Source of the DNA: G020353115 sp964389685
GTDB lineage: Bacteria; Bacteroidota; Bacteroidia; Bacteroidales; VadinHA17
Assembly: GCA_964389685.1 (NCBI GenBank)
Contig: CAYMFM010000125.1
Coordinates: 1-7,635, forward strand
Direction: 5' to 3'
DNA: 7,635 nt
Below are positions 7,003 to 7,635 of the stretch, piece by piece. Position 1 is the stretch's first letter, and every line of letters starts with the position of its first letter. The translations under genes and the position numbers were made by a program. Below the pieces are notes generated by a model. The model was not told where the DNA came from, did no database searches, and saw only the letters and a list, made by a program, of their open reading frames with translations.

Positions 7003-7635
7003 ATGAAGAGGAATCCCTTCAAAATATTTTTTGTTCTTCTGTCTTTGTTTATTTTAACAACTTGTCAAAAAGAAGTTATTTCTAAAAGAAATTATCCAAG
7101 GCTACGGACTTTGGAAGTTTCAAATGTAAATAACTCTGGTGCAACTTTCAATGCTGAAATTATCACAAATGGTAATTCAGATATTATCGACCATGGCTTT
7201 ATATGGAGTGAATATGAATCATTCCCCGATGATTTCTCGGAATTAATATCTCTTGGGCAAAAAGGAACTATCGGGAAATTTAGTGCTAAAATTTCAACAA
7301 CTCTTGAAATAGGGATATTGTATTATGTCAAATCATATATAGAAACCTCAGATAAGCTAATTTACGGGCAGTATGTTACTTTTATTAGCGAAGGAAGTTT
7401 AGGTCCTATAATTGAGTATTTTGAGCCACAATCTGGCGATGTTGGGGATACCATTACAATTATTGGGAACAATTATAGTAGATTTGTTGAGAGGATGGCT
7501 GTAGAATTTGGCAATTATAGATCCCGTATTGTTGATTTAACAAATAATACTTTAAAAAGTATTGTTCCGAATTTTTTTGACGGTGATGTTTCATTTTTAG
7601 TTGAAATTTTAAAAGAGAGGTTCAGGCAGCACATT
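7003..7635 (+). CDS. predicted surface lipoprotein with IPT/TIG domain, truncated by window end
   Basis: An open frame of 211 codons from ATG 7003 that runs off the right edge. The start MKRNPFKIFFVLLSLFILTTCQKE is a lipoprotein signal with Cys21 in the LTTC lipobox. Residues about 31-128 form a fibronectin-like region of the kind common in Bacteroidota lipoproteins (VNNSGATFNAEI, IIDHGFIWSE, LYYVKSYIET). From 134 on, GPIIEYFEPQSGDVGDTITI then GNNYS, VEFGNY and LKSIVP is a clear IPT/TIG immunoglobulin-like domain. Such proteins often bind glycans or partner proteins at the cell surface; the rest of the protein, which might show a catalytic or binding domain, is outside the window. AAGTGAAA precedes the ATG, and the start lies 15 bases after the stop of the second barrel gene, which points to co-transcription and a shared cell-envelope role. 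Confidence 0.85.
   Translation, partial: MKRNPFKIFFVLLSLFILTTCQKEVISKRNYPRLRTLEVSNVNNSGATFNAEIITNGNSDIIDHGFIWSEYESFPDDFSELISLGQKGTIGKFSAKISTTLEIGILYYVKSYIETSDKLIYGQYVTFISEGSLGPIIEYFEPQSGDVGDTITIIGNNYSRFVERMAVEFGNYRSRIVDLTNNTLKSIVPNFFDGDVSFLVEILKERFRQHI

Overview
The window looks like a Bacteroidota (Bacteroidetes) chromosome. The clues are an MacB/FtsX-type permease N-terminus of the style common in that phylum, two outer-membrane beta-barrel proteins with the N-terminal 'IxTxxxDTIxG' domain typical of it, a lipoprotein with an IPT/TIG fold, and TAnnTTTG-type promoter elements in front of two genes. No rRNA, tRNA, CRISPR array or complete mobile element is visible. Family names come from reading motifs, not from a database search.

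Left part (1-3607), all on the minus strand and read from right to left: a class I SAM methyltransferase broken by two in-frame stops (3607-2933); a C45/choloylglycine-hydrolase-like Ntn amidase whose signal peptide (2843-2712) is cut off from the catalytic domain (2702-1815) by one in-frame stop; an intact subtilisin-family (S8) lipoprotein protease (1778-267) 36 bases further on; and the first 67 codons of an ABC-transporter permease (203-1, running off the window). The amidase and the protease probably share a transcript.

Middle part (3608-4509): about 900 AT-rich bases without a convincing intact gene. It holds 24-bp tandem repeats resembling the end of an IS21-like insertion sequence (3661-3716), a 72-codon open frame with no ATG that reads like the tail of a lost gene (3946-3728), and an unrecognised 88-codon frame (4294-4028). 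This looks like a decayed junction.

Right part (4477-7635), plus strand and clearly more AT-rich: two paralogous secreted or outer-membrane proteins (4510-5649 and 5758-6987), then a lipoprotein (7003 to beyond the end) with a fibronectin-like region and an IPT/TIG domain. The second barrel gene and the lipoprotein are 15 bases apart and should be co-transcribed. Together they look like a cell-envelope module of unknown function.

The most notable observations are the two neighbouring genes interrupted only by point-type stops, not frameshifts, next to a possible IS remnant, and the uncharacterised paralogous barrel pair with its linked lipoprotein. I do not see a defence system or another clearly new system here.
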